Part shown: positions 18,424 through 27,455 of the stretch, in pieces
Position numbering within the stretch: the stretch's first letter is position 1
Layout: every line of letters begins with the position of its first letter
Origin: Paenibacillus sp. PvR098
GTDB taxonomy: Bacteria; Bacillota; Bacilli; Paenibacillales; NBRC-103111
Direction of reading: 5' to 3'
Length of the DNA: 64,000 nucleotides
Assembly (NCBI RefSeq): GCF_017833255.1
Contig: NZ_JAFIBU010000001.1
Span: forward strand, 186,001-250,000
Position numbers and translations under genes: made by a program
Notes under the pieces: generated by a model
Told to the model about the DNA's origin: nothing
The model's database searches: none
The model's input: only the letters and a program-made list of their open reading frames with translations

Positions 18424-19188
18424 ATGGTAAGATTATCAAAACGACTTGAAATGATCGCGCAAGAGGTACCAGCAGGCAGCCGGCTGGCGGATATTGGATC
18501 GGATCATGCTTTGCTGCCATCCTTTCTGTCGTTACAGGGAACTATTGTCCGCGGTGTAGCCGGAGAAGTCAACGCGGGGCCGTTTGAGGCGGCTTTGAAA
18601 CAGGTCCGATCCGCCGGATTGGACGAGATTATCGAGGTAAGGCACGGTGACGGACTGCAGGTGATTTCACCTGGAGAGGTGGATGTCATTACTATCGCTG
18701 GTATGGGAGGTGCTTTGATCGCTTCGATACTGGAAGCGGGGAAAAGCAAACTGGCCGGTGTTCGTCGCCTGGTGCTTCAGCCTAATGTAGGCGAATCCAA
18801 TGTTAGGCAATGGCTTCTTGAGAATGAATGGGTGCTCACAGGGGAACATATTCTGGAAGAAGACGGGAAAACATATGAAATTTTAACGGCTGTTCCCACA
18901 GAACTGGCTCCATATAGCAACGTCGAATTATACGCTCCACGTCCGCTGACCGGTGGTTTGGTGGTGGATCGGGAGCGGATGCTTCACATGGGACCTTTCT
19001 TGATCCGGGAGGCGTCACAGATTTGGATGGACAAGTGGTTTAGTGAACTAGATAAGCTCAACCGCATTTGTGAGCGGCTGTCTCATTCCGAACTTTCAGC
19101 ATCGCGCAACAAGGAGGCAGAATTCAGAAGGGAAATGGACCGAATCAAGGAGGTGCTTGAGCAATGTATGCCAAAGGACAAGCGGTAA
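18424..19188 (+). CDS. trmK: tRNA (adenine(22)-N1)-methyltransferase TrmK
   Basis: A SAM-dependent methyltransferase making m1A at position 22 of tRNA (YqfN in B. subtilis). The SAM-binding motif I is LADIGSDHALLP near residue 20, and the IAGMGGALIASIL motif contains the NPPY-like catalytic loop region of the family. The C-terminal third is a helical coiled-coil-type tail. The start codon abuts the preceding stop, and the end overlaps yqfO by 25 bp, both signs of coupling. Confidence 0.93.
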   Translation: MVRLSKRLEMIAQEVPAGSRLADIGSDHALLPSFLSLQGTIVRGVAGEVNAGPFEAALKQVRSAGLDEIIEVRHGDGLQVISPGEVDVITIAGMGGALIASILEAGKSKLAGVRRLVLQPNVGESNVRQWLLENEWVLTGEHILEEDGKTYEILTAVPTELAPYSNVELYAPRPLTGGLVVDRERMLHMGPFLIREASQIWMDKWFSELDKLNRICERLSHSELSASRNKEAEFRREMDRIKEVLEQCMPKDKR

Positions 19189-20279
19189 TCGGGCTAATGG
19201 AGGAGCTAGCTCCGAAATCGTATGCTGTAGAGGGTGATAAAATCGGATTGCAAATCGGTACGCTGCAGAAGGATATCCGTAAAGTGCTTGTGACGCTTGA
19301 TGTAACCGAAGAGGTGACTGACGAAGCGATTCAGGGCGGAGTTGATTTGATCATTGCTCATCACGCGATTATTTATCGTCCTCTGCCGCATATTCAGACG
19401 GACACCCCTGCAGGTCGGCTGTACGAGAAGCTGATCAAGCATGACATCGCTGTTTATATTGCACATACGAATTTGGATGTGGCAGAGGGCGGAATAAACG
19501 ATATGATGGCGGAAGCGATCGGATTAACCGTCACCGAGCCACTGGATGAAGTACATACGGATAAGCTGAAGAAGCTGGTTGTGTTTGTTCCGACAGATTA
19601 TGCCGATAAAGTGAGAGAAGCGATGTTCAATGCAGGTGCGGGCGGGATAGGCAAGTATAGCCATTGCAGCTTCAACATTGAAGGGATCGGTACTTTCATA
19701 CCAGACGAAGGTGCAGACCCGTTCATCGGTAGGCCGGGCAAGCTGGAAGAGGTCAAAGAGGTACGGGTGGAAACGATTGTCTCGCAAAGCGTGGAGCGTA
19801 AGGTCGTTCAAGCTATGCTTAAGGCTCATCCTTACGAGGAAGTGGCCTATGATTTGTATTCGCTCGATCTGAAGACGCGTACCTTCGGCTTGGGACGGGC
19901 AGGTAAGCTTTCCAAGCCCATAACGCTGCAGGAGCTGTGTGAGCAAGTAAAACAGGCTTTTGACGTTCCGATGCTGCGTGTAGTCGGTGACCCGGCGCAG
20001 GTGATCCGAAAAGCGGCTGTGCTTGGAGGTTCGGGAAGCCGTTATGTCAAGAATGCAATGTTTGCCGGCGCAGACGTGCTCATCACCGGGGACATCGACT
20101 ACCATACCGCTCACGATGCTTTGGCGGCCGGTATTGCCCTTATTGATCCGGGTCATAACGTAGAGAAAATTATGAAGCAAGGCGTAGCGGAATATTTGCA
20201 GCGAAAACTTTCCGAAAGAAAATGGGCGACAGCGGTCGCAGCTTCACAAATTCAGACGGAACCATTCCGTTTCGTGTAA
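19164..20279 (+). CDS. yqfO: Nif3-like dinuclear metal-binding protein YqfO
   Basis: A 371-residue NIF3 family protein that forms toroidal hexamers with a two-metal centre. Metal-binding motifs are LIIAHHAIIYR, YIAHTNLDVAEGG, and GDIDYHTAHDA at the C-terminus. A central PII-like insert (about residues 130-235, VVFVPTDYADKVREAM) is the typical Bacillus-type long form. Biochemical role is not settled. It overlaps trmK by 25 bp with the start inside the trmK frame; GGAGG lies just upstream at 19149. Confidence 0.93.
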   Translation: MYAKGQAVIGLMEELAPKSYAVEGDKIGLQIGTLQKDIRKVLVTLDVTEEVTDEAIQGGVDLIIAHHAIIYRPLPHIQTDTPAGRLYEKLIKHDIAVYIAHTNLDVAEGGINDMMAEAIGLTVTEPLDEVHTDKLKKLVVFVPTDYADKVREAMFNAGAGGIGKYSHCSFNIEGIGTFIPDEGADPFIGRPGKLEEVKEVRVETIVSQSVERKVVQAMLKAHPYEEVAYDLYSLDLKTRTFGLGRAGKLSKPITLQELCEQVKQAFDVPMLRVVGDPAQVIRKAAVLGGSGSRYVKNAMFAGADVLITGDIDYHTAHDALAAGIALIDPGHNVEKIMKQGVAEYLQRKLSERKWATAVAASQIQTEPFRFV

Positions 20280-20298
20280 AATTGGCTAAATACGGTGG

Positions 20299-20327
20299 TT
20301 GTTTTTTTGTGCGATTCCTTGTATACT
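20299..20327 (+). promoter_or_regulatory. Sigma-A promoter for rnpB
   Basis: TTGTTT (20299-20304), 17 bp, TATACT (20322-20327). The predicted start near 20334 lies about 15 nt upstream of helix P1 of the RNase P RNA. Confidence 0.75.
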
Positions 20328-20350
20328 AACTCAAGCATCTATTTGCAAAA

Positions 20351-20758
20351 GAAAGTTTGACAGACAATCGCTGGTGGCCTAAAGCCACGAGAGGAAAGTC
20401 CGGGCTCCGTAGGGCAGGATGCTGGATAACGTCCAGTCAGCGCAAGCTGAAGGCTAGTGCCACAGAAATGGACCGCCGATGGCAGCGGGGCGACCCGTAT
20501 GCACAGGTAAGGGTGGAACCGTGGTGTAAGAGACCACGAGGAGCTATGGTGACATCGCTCCTGGTAAACCCCATTTGGAGCAAGACCTAGAGGAACGCAG
20601 TCCCGCAAGGGGCAGCCTTTGCCCGAGGCGCGTTCGGGTTGGTCGCTTGAGCCAGGCAGCAATGTTTGGCCTAGATAGATGATTGTCGCTTCAACGGTGG
20701 CAGGGTGGCACCCGATACGACCACCGGAAGCACAGAACCCGGCTTACGGCAAACTTTC
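20351..20758 (+). ncRNA. rnpB: RNase P RNA, bacterial type B
   Basis: The catalytic RNA that removes tRNA 5' leaders. The ends pair as helix P1: GAAAGTTTG (20351-20359) with CAAACTTTC (20750-20758), 9 bp perfect. Conserved elements are GAGAGGAAAGTCCGGGCTCC near the 5' end (CR-I), the mid-molecule AACCCCATTTGGAGCAAGACC region, and the 3' CACAGAACCCGGCTTA block. The length of about 408 nt and location between Firmicutes genes agree with type B. Small open frames here are spurious. Confidence 0.95.
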
Positions 20759-20791
20759 TTTCAGCCATTATGCAATAGAGTGTTTATACGT

Positions 20792-20825
20792 GCAAAGAGC
20801 CGCCTCAAGGGCGGTTCTTTGCTTT
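20792..20825. terminator. Bidirectional hairpin between rnpB and the subtilase gene
   Basis: A 13-bp stem (20792-20804 with 20810-20822, one G-U pair) with a short loop separates rnpB (+) from the convergent protease gene (-). TTCTTTGCTTT on the plus strand gives moderate U richness; on the minus strand the U-tract is only what lies inside the stem. Confidence 0.75.
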
Positions 20826-20837
20826 GGGTATGCTTGT

Positions 20838-22691
20838 TTATTCATTCATGAGCAATCTTCGCAGCCATTGAGGCCAGCCGCTTAACTGAGTTTCTGTTTC
20901 ATGACCGGCAGCTCTCGGCTGAGCGGCTTTCAGAGCGGCAACGACATCAATCAAGCCATAGCCAAAATATTTATCTTTACCGGCGTCTCCAAGATCCATG
21001 GCCGTGTCTCTCATCAACTGCATAACCTCAGTATTTTTCAATTCAGGGTTAGCGGAGCGGATCAATGCAGCCAGCGCAGTAACATGAGGGCTGGCCATGG
21101 AGGTGCCGGAGAGGGCCGCATATTGGTTCTGCGGATAGGTGCTGGCGATGCTTACTCCTGGTGCAGCCACATCGATATAATCGCCATAATTAGAGAACGA
21201 CGCCTTCGACTTCTGGGAGTCCACCGCGGCTACAGCAAACACTTCCGGGTACGCGGCCGGATAGCCGGGACGCTCGGTATTGTCGTTTCCGCTCGCTGCA
21301 ATCAGGATAACATCCCGGTCAAAAGCGTAGCGAATTGCATCGTGAAGGAACTCAGCGTCCGCGTAATTGCCCAGGCTCATGTTGATGACCTTCGCGCCGT
21401 GGTCTGTCGCCCAAATGATGCCTTGTGCAACGGCGTATGTGCTTCCTGCACCGGATTGGTCGAGCACTTTCACTGGCATAATTCGATTGTACCAGCTCAT
21501 TCCTGCGACACCCAAGTTATTGTTGACGAGTGCTCCGACCACTCCTGCTACATGGGTGCCGTGGCCCACATCGTCCATAGGGTCTGATTCAGGATTGACC
21601 ACGTTATAGCCGCTGACCAATTGATTGCTAAGATCTGGATGTTTTATATCGACACCGGTATCTACAACAGCTACGATAACGTCTTGAGAGCCTTTGGTAA
21701 TATTCCAACCGGCTTCGGTTTCTATCTGGGGCAGATTCCATTGATAGCGACGGTAGAGTGAATCGTTGGGGGTGATCACCGAATCCGTGTTTGACGCCTC
21801 GGGACCCGCAGTTTGATTCGTTAAGTAAAGAAAATGCGGCTCGGCATATTCGATGTTCCATTTCTTAAAGTAGCTCATCAGTTGTTTGGCTTCCATGTTT
21901 CCTGATTCGAAGACATACGTATAGCCCAGCTTGCGGAATTGTCCCCCCCCGATGTCTTTCCGGATTTGGGCGAGATTATTTTCAGTTGGTTCATTCTTAA
22001 ATTTGACAACGACCTGGTTTACATGATAGTGACTCGTGCCTTCGTTGTCCTCAGGATGATCGACCTTTACGTCTTGGAGTGAATCTGCATCCACGGATTC
22101 GATGTTATATCGTCCTTCACTTGGGTAAGCGACCATCCGCAGGTTTTTACGCTGATGATCGGCAACTTGCTGCAAAATTTGCTGACGTACAGCACTCAGA
22201 AGCGCAGTCGACCCGTCTCCCGATGGAATGCCTATAACAAAATACGTGCTTCCATCCGCCTGAATCGCATTCGACTGATAGGCTTTGCCTGCATCTACTT
22301 GCCGCTTAGCTTCTATAAGGTATGGTTCTACTGTTTGCCTAGCCGTGTCGCGCAAAGCGCCGGTTGTAACTCCTTGGGTGAGCGGCTGCTGCGCCTTTGT
22401 CCAAGTCAGCAGCTCCATATGCGGCTGCTCGGCCTGAACCTTTTTCAAGGTATTTATGACTTCGGCGCTTCCCTTCGTTTTCAGTTCCTGTACGGTGCGG
22501 TGGAGCAGCATGCTGCACTCACTGCGGCAGAGTTCATCGGTTCTTGCGATATCTTGATTCATTATCATTTGTTTCATTTGCAGCTCAGCTGCAGACGTCA
22601 CTGTCTCGGGACGGGGCATTTCATCTCCACGGGGGAAGATCAGCGCCACGCCGGCGACAACAAGCAGAACGGACATCACGTATTTCCACAT
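20838..22691 (-). CDS. S8 family subtilisin-like serine protease
   Basis: A secreted or membrane-anchored subtilase of 617 residues. An N-terminal hydrophobic segment (residues 4-20) is followed by a long prodomain region (to about 310) whose end (HVNQVVVKFKNE ... YAEPHFLYL) looks like a fervidolysin-type propeptide. The catalytic triad is D344 (VVDTGVD), H377 (GHGTH) and S531 (GTSMASPH), with N469 for the oxyanion hole. The ribosome binding site AGGAGG lies at 22701-22706. It is convergent with rnpB and alone in its unit; substrate cannot be deduced. Confidence 0.92.
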   Translation of the reverse strand: MWKYVMSVLLVVAGVALIFPRGDEMPRPETVTSAAELQMKQMIMNQDIARTDELCRSECSMLLHRTVQELKTKGSAEVINTLKKVQAEQPHMELLTWTKAQQPLTQGVTTGALRDTARQTVEPYLIEAKRQVDAGKAYQSNAIQADGSTYFVIGIPSGDGSTALLSAVRQQILQQVADHQRKNLRMVAYPSEGRYNIESVDADSLQDVKVDHPEDNEGTSHYHVNQVVVKFKNEPTENNLAQIRKDIGGGQFRKLGYTYVFESGNMEAKQLMSYFKKWNIEYAEPHFLYLTNQTAGPEASNTDSVITPNDSLYRRYQWNLPQIETEAGWNITKGSQDVIVAVVDTGVDIKHPDLSNQLVSGYNVVNPESDPMDDVGHGTHVAGVVGALVNNNLGVAGMSWYNRIMPVKVLDQSGAGSTYAVAQGIIWATDHGAKVINMSLGNYADAEFLHDAIRYAFDRDVILIAASGNDNTERPGYPAAYPEVFAVAAVDSQKSKASFSNYGDYIDVAAPGVSIASTYPQNQYAALSGTSMASPHVTALAALIRSANPELKNTEVMQLMRDTAMDLGDAGKDKYFGYGLIDVVAALKAAQPRAAGHETETQLSGWPQWLRRLLMNE

Positions 22692-22907
22692 AGACTGCTG
22701 CCTCCTAAATGTTTGCTGTTATGTTTTCCATGATGACCGATTTGCTATAACAGTAATGTTATCCAAACGAGACATACACCCGAAACGGCGAATTATACTT
22801 TTAGACGTTTTTCATGTTACTTTTATAAGAGATTTATGGTAGGATGAAGGTGCAGGTCATTAATAAAGTCCATGTTGGTTTCTAAGTTGAGGAGGTCTAC
22901 TTTAGCT

Positions 22908-23408
22908 ATGGCAGTGTTTAACGTAAAAAATCTTTGTGAAACATCAAGAACGAAGCTGAGCGAAGCAATCGCAAAAATGGAGAGTTTTCTGAACGAGCAT
23001 TCTTTGCAGCAGCTGAATACGGACAACGACGAAGCTATGGATGAATTTTACAAGGGCTATTTATCCGATACGAGACATCTGCTTGTGTTTTCTGAAGTGT
23101 CTTACGAAAAGCTTGGCGTGGCTCTCCGTCGCCCCAATTTCAATGTAGAATATGCAGAGAAGGTGCTTTACGAGGTGTATCATAGCTGCGTGAACAGTTT
23201 CTTTTACCCTAAGAATGAATGCTATTCCGAAGATGGCAGGTATGCTTATACCGGTCAGGATGCTATCCGATTCCGCAAAAAGCCAACCCGTGTAGTTCGG
23301 GACTTGACGATCGAGCTATCGAAAATATTCGAGATGCTCCGGGACGAGCTGGCTTATTACGAAACCGACTATATTACTCAAAAGCGTATGCAAGGCGAGA
23401 AAGTATAA
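22908..23408 (+). CDS. DUF3907 (YpuI-like) protein
   Basis: A 166-residue cytoplasmic protein resembling YpuI of B. subtilis (DUF3907), function unknown. Features shared with that family are the alternating helical N-terminus, VLYEVYHSCVNSFFYPKN, YAYTGQDAIRFRKKP and the C-terminal LRDELAYYETDY. I chose the ATG at 22908, which follows GGAGGT at 11 bp; an in-frame ATG at 22872 precedes that site. A terminator follows, so it is probably monocistronic. Confidence 0.8.
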   Translation: MAVFNVKNLCETSRTKLSEAIAKMESFLNEHSLQQLNTDNDEAMDEFYKGYLSDTRHLLVFSEVSYEKLGVALRRPNFNVEYAEKVLYEVYHSCVNSFFYPKNECYSEDGRYAYTGQDAIRFRKKPTRVVRDLTIELSKIFEMLRDELAYYETDYITQKRMQGEKV

Positions 23409-23437
23409 TTTTGCCCGCTTGGAGTACAATGATAAGG

Positions 23438-23469
23438 AAGAGGTGCTTCGCCAGAGGCATCTCTTTTTG
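23438..23469 (+). terminator. Terminator after the YpuI-like gene
   Basis: AAGAGGTGC (23438-23446) pairs with GCATCTCTT (23457-23465, one G-U) and runs into TTT. It ends just before the ribosome binding site of the GH15 gene. Confidence 0.75.
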
Positions 23470-23488
23470 TATAAGGAGGGTTTGATGC

Positions 23489-24628
23489 GTGTCGCAGACA
23501 ATGGATTTGAAGCAGCTTGCTGAGGACAGTGTCCGCCTGATCCGCCTGAACCAGCATCCGAGCGGCGGATATGTTGCTAGTCCTCTGTTCGCTCATTATA
23601 ACTACAGCTGGCTTAGGGATGGCAGTTTTATCGCCTATGCCATGGATTGTGCAGGAGAGCATACGAGTGCAGGACAATTTTACGAGTGGGTCAGCCGTAT
23701 CGTTGAACGAAAGCAGGGACATATTCAATATTTGCTGGAGAAACAAAGCCGCGGCGAGCTTATTGGGCTCAATGAATTTTTACATACAAGATATCATTTG
23801 GACGGACGGGATGACGTTACATCCGAATGGGGACATTTTCAGCTGGACGGATACGGAACCTGGTTATGGGGGTTGATCCAGCATCTGAAGGCTGATGGTC
23901 AGAGTCGAATTCCGGATCGCTTTCGCGCCAGCGTTGATGCAACGGCGGCCTATCTCCAGGCGTTTTGGAGGCTGCCGAACTTCGATTGCTGGGAAGAGCA
24001 TGCAGAGCATATTCATCCTTCGACGCTTGCTTGCATTTATGGCGGGTTAAAAGGCGTCGCCGAGCTGGACGGCAGGTCTGATCTGGAGAATGTTTGCAAT
24101 CAGATCAAGACGTTTTTGCTGGAACATGCGGTTCATCCGGAGCAGGGCCATTTTGTCAAATATGTGACTCCGTGTCATGGAACAGATTCGCCGGCTTATA
24201 CGATCGGTAATGACGGAGTAGACGCGAGTCTGATGTGGCTTAGCCAGCCCTTTGGCTTGTTCGATCCAGAACATGCTAGCTTGAGGCGAACGCTGGAGAA
24301 AATCGAATCGGATCTGCGCACAACGCAGGGTGGAATCCGCCGGTATACATCTGATGCGTATTATGGAGGCGGAGAGTGGCTTCTGCTGACAGCATGGTAC
24401 GGATGGGTGAGGATGTCTATGGGGGATCGGCCGGAAGCTTTGCGAACGCTTCAGTGGGCGGCTTCCAAGGCGGATGAGCAAAGAAGGCTCCCGGAGCAAG
24501 TGCCGGATGCGCTGGAGGATCGGCGCCAGTATGATGAGTGGGTTGCTAGATGGGGGCTGCCCGCTATGCCCCTGCTGTGGTCTCATGCCATGTTCTTAGT
24601 CGTGTACCACAAGCTCGGCGAGCTTTAG
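23489..24628 (+). CDS. Glycoside hydrolase family 15-like protein
   Basis: An (alpha/alpha)6-barrel glucoamylase-type protein of 379 residues, lacking a signal peptide, so probably cytoplasmic. It shows YNYSWLRDGSFIAYA (W41-R-D44 region), WGHFQLDGYGTWLWGL at 114-129 and CWEEH at 167-171, whose Glu is the likely general acid; a matching C-terminal catalytic Glu is less obvious. GH15 includes glucoamylase, glucodextranase and trehalase, so the substrate is open. The start is GTG at 23489 with AAGGAGGG at 8 bp. Confidence 0.85.
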   Translation: MSQTMDLKQLAEDSVRLIRLNQHPSGGYVASPLFAHYNYSWLRDGSFIAYAMDCAGEHTSAGQFYEWVSRIVERKQGHIQYLLEKQSRGELIGLNEFLHTRYHLDGRDDVTSEWGHFQLDGYGTWLWGLIQHLKADGQSRIPDRFRASVDATAAYLQAFWRLPNFDCWEEHAEHIHPSTLACIYGGLKGVAELDGRSDLENVCNQIKTFLLEHAVHPEQGHFVKYVTPCHGTDSPAYTIGNDGVDASLMWLSQPFGLFDPEHASLRRTLEKIESDLRTTQGGIRRYTSDAYYGGGEWLLLTAWYGWVRMSMGDRPEALRTLQWAASKADEQRRLPEQVPDALEDRRQYDEWVARWGLPAMPLLWSHAMFLVVYHKLGEL

Positions 24629-24694
24629 CTTTGCCATGTTGCGGTAAGAATATCCCCCCTTCATAACGGGCAAGATTAGACGGGGGTGATAATC

Positions 24695-24904
24695 ATGCCG
24701 GAAGTAAAATGCAGCGTTGCCAACTGCGAATATTGGGTGCAGGGGAACAATTGCAATGCAAGTACGATCATGATCGAGGTAGACAAACACGCGAACCTTG
24801 GTTATGATACGGAATTTGCCGCAGATTTCGTGGATCATAAGGATAAGGCCAGTAATGTTGCTAATACCTGTTGTCACACCTTCGAGCCGAAAAAATCGAA
24901 ATGA
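24695..24904 (+). CDS. DUF1540 cysteine-rich small protein
   Basis: A 69-residue protein with the DUF1540 pattern: C8 and C13 at the N-terminus, a C-x-A segment and a terminal CCHTF, consistent with metal binding by four or more cysteines. Function is unknown; such proteins are common in spore formers. The ATG at 24695 follows GGGGGTGAT. Confidence 0.85.
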   Translation: MPEVKCSVANCEYWVQGNNCNASTIMIEVDKHANLGYDTEFAADFVDHKDKASNVANTCCHTFEPKKSK

Positions 24905-24934
24905 TCTTCTTCGTGAGAAGGGAGCGATCATCGC

Positions 24935-25357
24935 GTGAAAAGAAAGCTCGGGGGTAAATATCCCGAATCCGCTCGACAAGACATTCCTTTGCAGCGGCGT
25001 AAGCAGGAGCGGTTGCGTAAAGAGTCGAGGTTGAAGGTAAACGAGGAGTTTGCTGCTGAAGCGGCATATCCTCTAAACTCTTCTCGTTCCCGTCTAGAAG
25101 GGCCTAAGGCGTCCGTGAAATCGGAAGCGGGACAGCCATATGTGGCTCCATCTGTTTCGTACCGTTGGCTCGGCTATACCGCTCTGATCCTTGCGGTGCT
25201 ATCGCTCATGATGTTCCCGGTACTGCTGGGCTCGTCAGCGACGCTGCTCGGATTGTTCGCCTTTATGCTCGGGCAGAGAGCCTTAGGGACTTGGTCTATC
25301 GCGATCGGACTGATTTCTTTGGCGGGTTATTTTGTTTTGGTACCCTTGTATACGTAA
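24935..25357 (+). CDS. Small membrane protein with basic N-terminal half
   Basis: Family not recognised. The first 70 residues are highly charged, mostly basic and probably disordered; two to three hydrophobic segments span residues 78-140 (LGYTALILAVLSLMMFPVLL and IAIGLISLAGYFVLV). The arrangement recalls DUF4190-type two-helix proteins but I would not assign it. GTG start at 24935; it follows the DUF1540 gene by 30 bp and ends before a clear terminator, so the two may share a transcript. Confidence 0.7.
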   Translation: MKRKLGGKYPESARQDIPLQRRKQERLRKESRLKVNEEFAAEAAYPLNSSRSRLEGPKASVKSEAGQPYVAPSVSYRWLGYTALILAVLSLMMFPVLLGSSATLLGLFAFMLGQRALGTWSIAIGLISLAGYFVLVPLYT

Positions 25358-25377
25358 TGGAGCTGATCGAGAAAAAG

Positions 25378-25404
25378 CAGGCCGAACAATGGCCTGTTTT
25401 TTTT
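25378..25404 (+). terminator. Terminator after the 24935 gene
   Basis: CAGGCC (25378-25383) pairs with GGCCTG (25391-25396), 7-nt loop, followed by eight T residues. Confidence 0.85.
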
Positions 25405-25505
25405 CGACATAATGCCCTAAAATATGAGTAGATGACAAGCTCAAAAAGGTGTACAATAACGATATTGAGATTGTGAGATAGTAAACCAAGGAGCTTAAAG
25501 CCATT

Positions 25506-26198
25506 ATGAGTTTGAATCCTGGATCAATCGATCCCAGAACCCTAAAAGAATTGCTGCGGCTCCAAATGTTGAGCAAATCCGATCTGCTGTCCTCTCCAGG
25601 CGGAACCACCGGTGAGGAGGGGAACAGCGACTTCTCGGAGCTCCTAGGCGGCCTGCTCGCCATGAAAGATCAGCAGGATATACCACCTGCTCCTTCCCTT
25701 AAGCCAACGCTGATGTCCATGCCAGGCCTTATGTCCATGAACCCGCTGGTTCAGGAGCGTCTTTCAGCCAGCAAGCCAACCGAGTATGAAACGCTCATTC
25801 AAGAAGCAAGCCGGCGGTTCGGTGTGGAATCGAGTTTGGTTAAAGCTGTCATTGATGCGGAATCTTCCTTCAACCCTAATGCGGTATCCCGAGCAGGTGC
25901 CAAAGGGTTGATGCAGCTGATGGATGCGACAGGGCAAGGTCTAGGTGTTACGAATCCGTTCGACCCTGTACAGAATATAGAAGGCGGCACACGCTACTTA
26001 TCCAATCTTCTTGTAAAGTACAACGGTAATGCCAGTACTGCTCTCGCGGCGTATAACGCAGGACCGGGGCGTGTAGACCGGTTAGGCATCAAGAACGATG
26101 CTGAACTGATGGCCAAGCTCCATTTGCTGCCGGGCGAAACACAGCAATATGTTAGTAAAGTGATGCGTCTAAAGCAGGATTACGAGCCCATAGTGTAA
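25506..26198 (+). CDS. Lytic transglycosylase (SLT domain)
   Basis: A peptidoglycan lytic transglycosylase of 230 residues. The C-terminal SLT domain starts near residue 93; catalytic E119 lies in VIDAESSFNPNAVS, followed by GAKGLMQLMD and the ALAAYNAGPG block. The N-terminal 90 residues are low complexity (Pro, Leu, Met, Ser) without an obvious signal peptide, so export is unexplained. Its nearest Bacillus analogues would be CwlQ/YjbJ-type proteins. It has its own terminator downstream. Confidence 0.9.
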   Translation: MSLNPGSIDPRTLKELLRLQMLSKSDLLSSPGGTTGEEGNSDFSELLGGLLAMKDQQDIPPAPSLKPTLMSMPGLMSMNPLVQERLSASKPTEYETLIQEASRRFGVESSLVKAVIDAESSFNPNAVSRAGAKGLMQLMDATGQGLGVTNPFDPVQNIEGGTRYLSNLLVKYNGNASTALAAYNAGPGRVDRLGIKNDAELMAKLHLLPGETQQYVSKVMRLKQDYEPIV

Positions 26199-26207
26199 TG
26201 AGGTCAT

Positions 26208-26267
26208 AAGACCAATTGCAGTCTTCCGCATCGGTTGCCGGGAGGAAAGCTGCAGTTGGTCTTTTGT
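26208..26267 (+). terminator. Terminator after the transglycosylase gene
   Basis: A 14-bp stem (26208-26221 with 26250-26263, one G-U pair) with a 28-nt loop, running into TTTTGTT. The last T residues are only about 5 bp from the ribosome binding site of the next gene. Confidence 0.8.
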
Positions 26268-26285
26268 TAAAAGGAGGAACAGTTT

Positions 26286-27455
26286 TTGCTTTATATGGAT
26301 TATGCGGCGACAACGCCGATGTACGAAGAAGTGATTGACACGATGACGGAAGTGATGAGAAAGTTCTATGGCAATCCGTCTTCTTTGCATGCCATGGGAG
26401 CTGATGCGGAGCAGCTTGTAGCCCGAGCACGGCAAACCATTGCTGCTATGCTAAAGTGTGCTCCTGGAGAAATCCGCTTCACATCAGGCGGGACGGAGAG
26501 TAATAATTTGGCCATTCGCGGCGCGGCAGGACGGTACCGGCACAGGGGAAACCATCTGATTACCTCCATGGTCGAGCATGCATCTGTGTATGAAACCTTT
26601 CGCAGGCTGGAGGCAGAAGGCTATCAGGTCACCTACCTGCCGGTGGATGAAACGGGGCAAATCCGCCTAAATGATTTAAAAAAGGCACTGAAGGATGAAA
26701 CGATTCTTGTTAGCGTAATGCATGTAAATAACGAGATGGGACGGATTCAGCCCATGGAGCAAATCGGCCAATTGCTTCGGGAGAGGCCCAAAACGCTTTT
26801 TCATGTCGATGCAGTGCAGTCCGTAGGTAAACTGCCGGTCATTCCCGAGCGGCTTGGGGCCGATTTATTGACTTGTGCAGCACATAAGCTGCGGGGTCCT
26901 AAAGGTATTGGCTTTCTGTATTGCCGTCGGGGTGTGGAGCTGGAGCCGCTGTTGCACGGAGGCGGGCAGGAGGAAGGCTTTCGCTCAGGCACGGAGAATG
27001 TTCCTGCGATCGTGGGAATGGCCAAAGCAGTTCGGATGGCGATGGACGAGCAGCAAGCCTTCGCTGAGCATACGGCTGGCTTGAGGAAAGAACTTGTTCG
27101 TTGTATTTCTACTATACCGGAGCTGGTACTCAGCGGCTCGAAGCAGCCGGAAGACATGGCCCCGCATATCGTTCATTTTTCGTATCCCGGCATGAAATCG
27201 GAAGTGCTTGTACATGCTCTAGAGCAGCGGGGCGTCTGCGTCTCGGCCCGATCGGCATGCTCTTCCGGAGCGGAGAAGCCGAGCCGGGTGCTGTTGGCCA
27301 TGGGGGCTAGCCATGCGGCGGCGGTAAGCGGCATACGACTCAGTTATTCGCTTCAGCAGACACATGAGGACGCGCTGAGGTTTTGTTCTGCGCTGCAGGA
27401 AGTGGTCGCCGAGCTGAAGCCGGCCGCTTCACAGAAAGGAAGGAGAAACTCATGA
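26286..27455 (+). CDS. Cysteine desulfurase (NifS/IscS family)
   Basis: A PLP-dependent enzyme taking sulfur from cysteine to a persulfide. The PLP lysine is in CAAHKLRGPKGIGF and the active-site cysteine in SARSACSSGAEKPSRV; the N-terminus has the MDYAATTP signature. Length is 389 residues. TTG start at 26286 with AAGGAGGA 8 bp upstream. The stop overlaps the thiI start (ATGA), so it likely supplies sulfur to ThiI, as NifZ does for B. subtilis ThiI. Confidence 0.94.
   Translation: MLYMDYAATTPMYEEVIDTMTEVMRKFYGNPSSLHAMGADAEQLVARARQTIAAMLKCAPGEIRFTSGGTESNNLAIRGAAGRYRHRGNHLITSMVEHASVYETFRRLEAEGYQVTYLPVDETGQIRLNDLKKALKDETILVSVMHVNNEMGRIQPMEQIGQLLRERPKTLFHVDAVQSVGKLPVIPERLGADLLTCAAHKLRGPKGIGFLYCRRGVELEPLLHGGGQEEGFRSGTENVPAIVGMAKAVRMAMDEQQAFAEHTAGLRKELVRCISTIPELVLSGSKQPEDMAPHIVHFSYPGMKSEVLVHALEQRGVCVSARSACSSGAEKPSRVLLAMGASHAAAVSGIRLSYSLQQTHEDALRFCSALQEVVAELKPAASQKGRRNS

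Noticed and set aside
20357-20590. Open frames on both strands within 20339-20662
   Set aside because: They lie inside the RNase P RNA, whose conserved blocks and paired ends explain the sequence.
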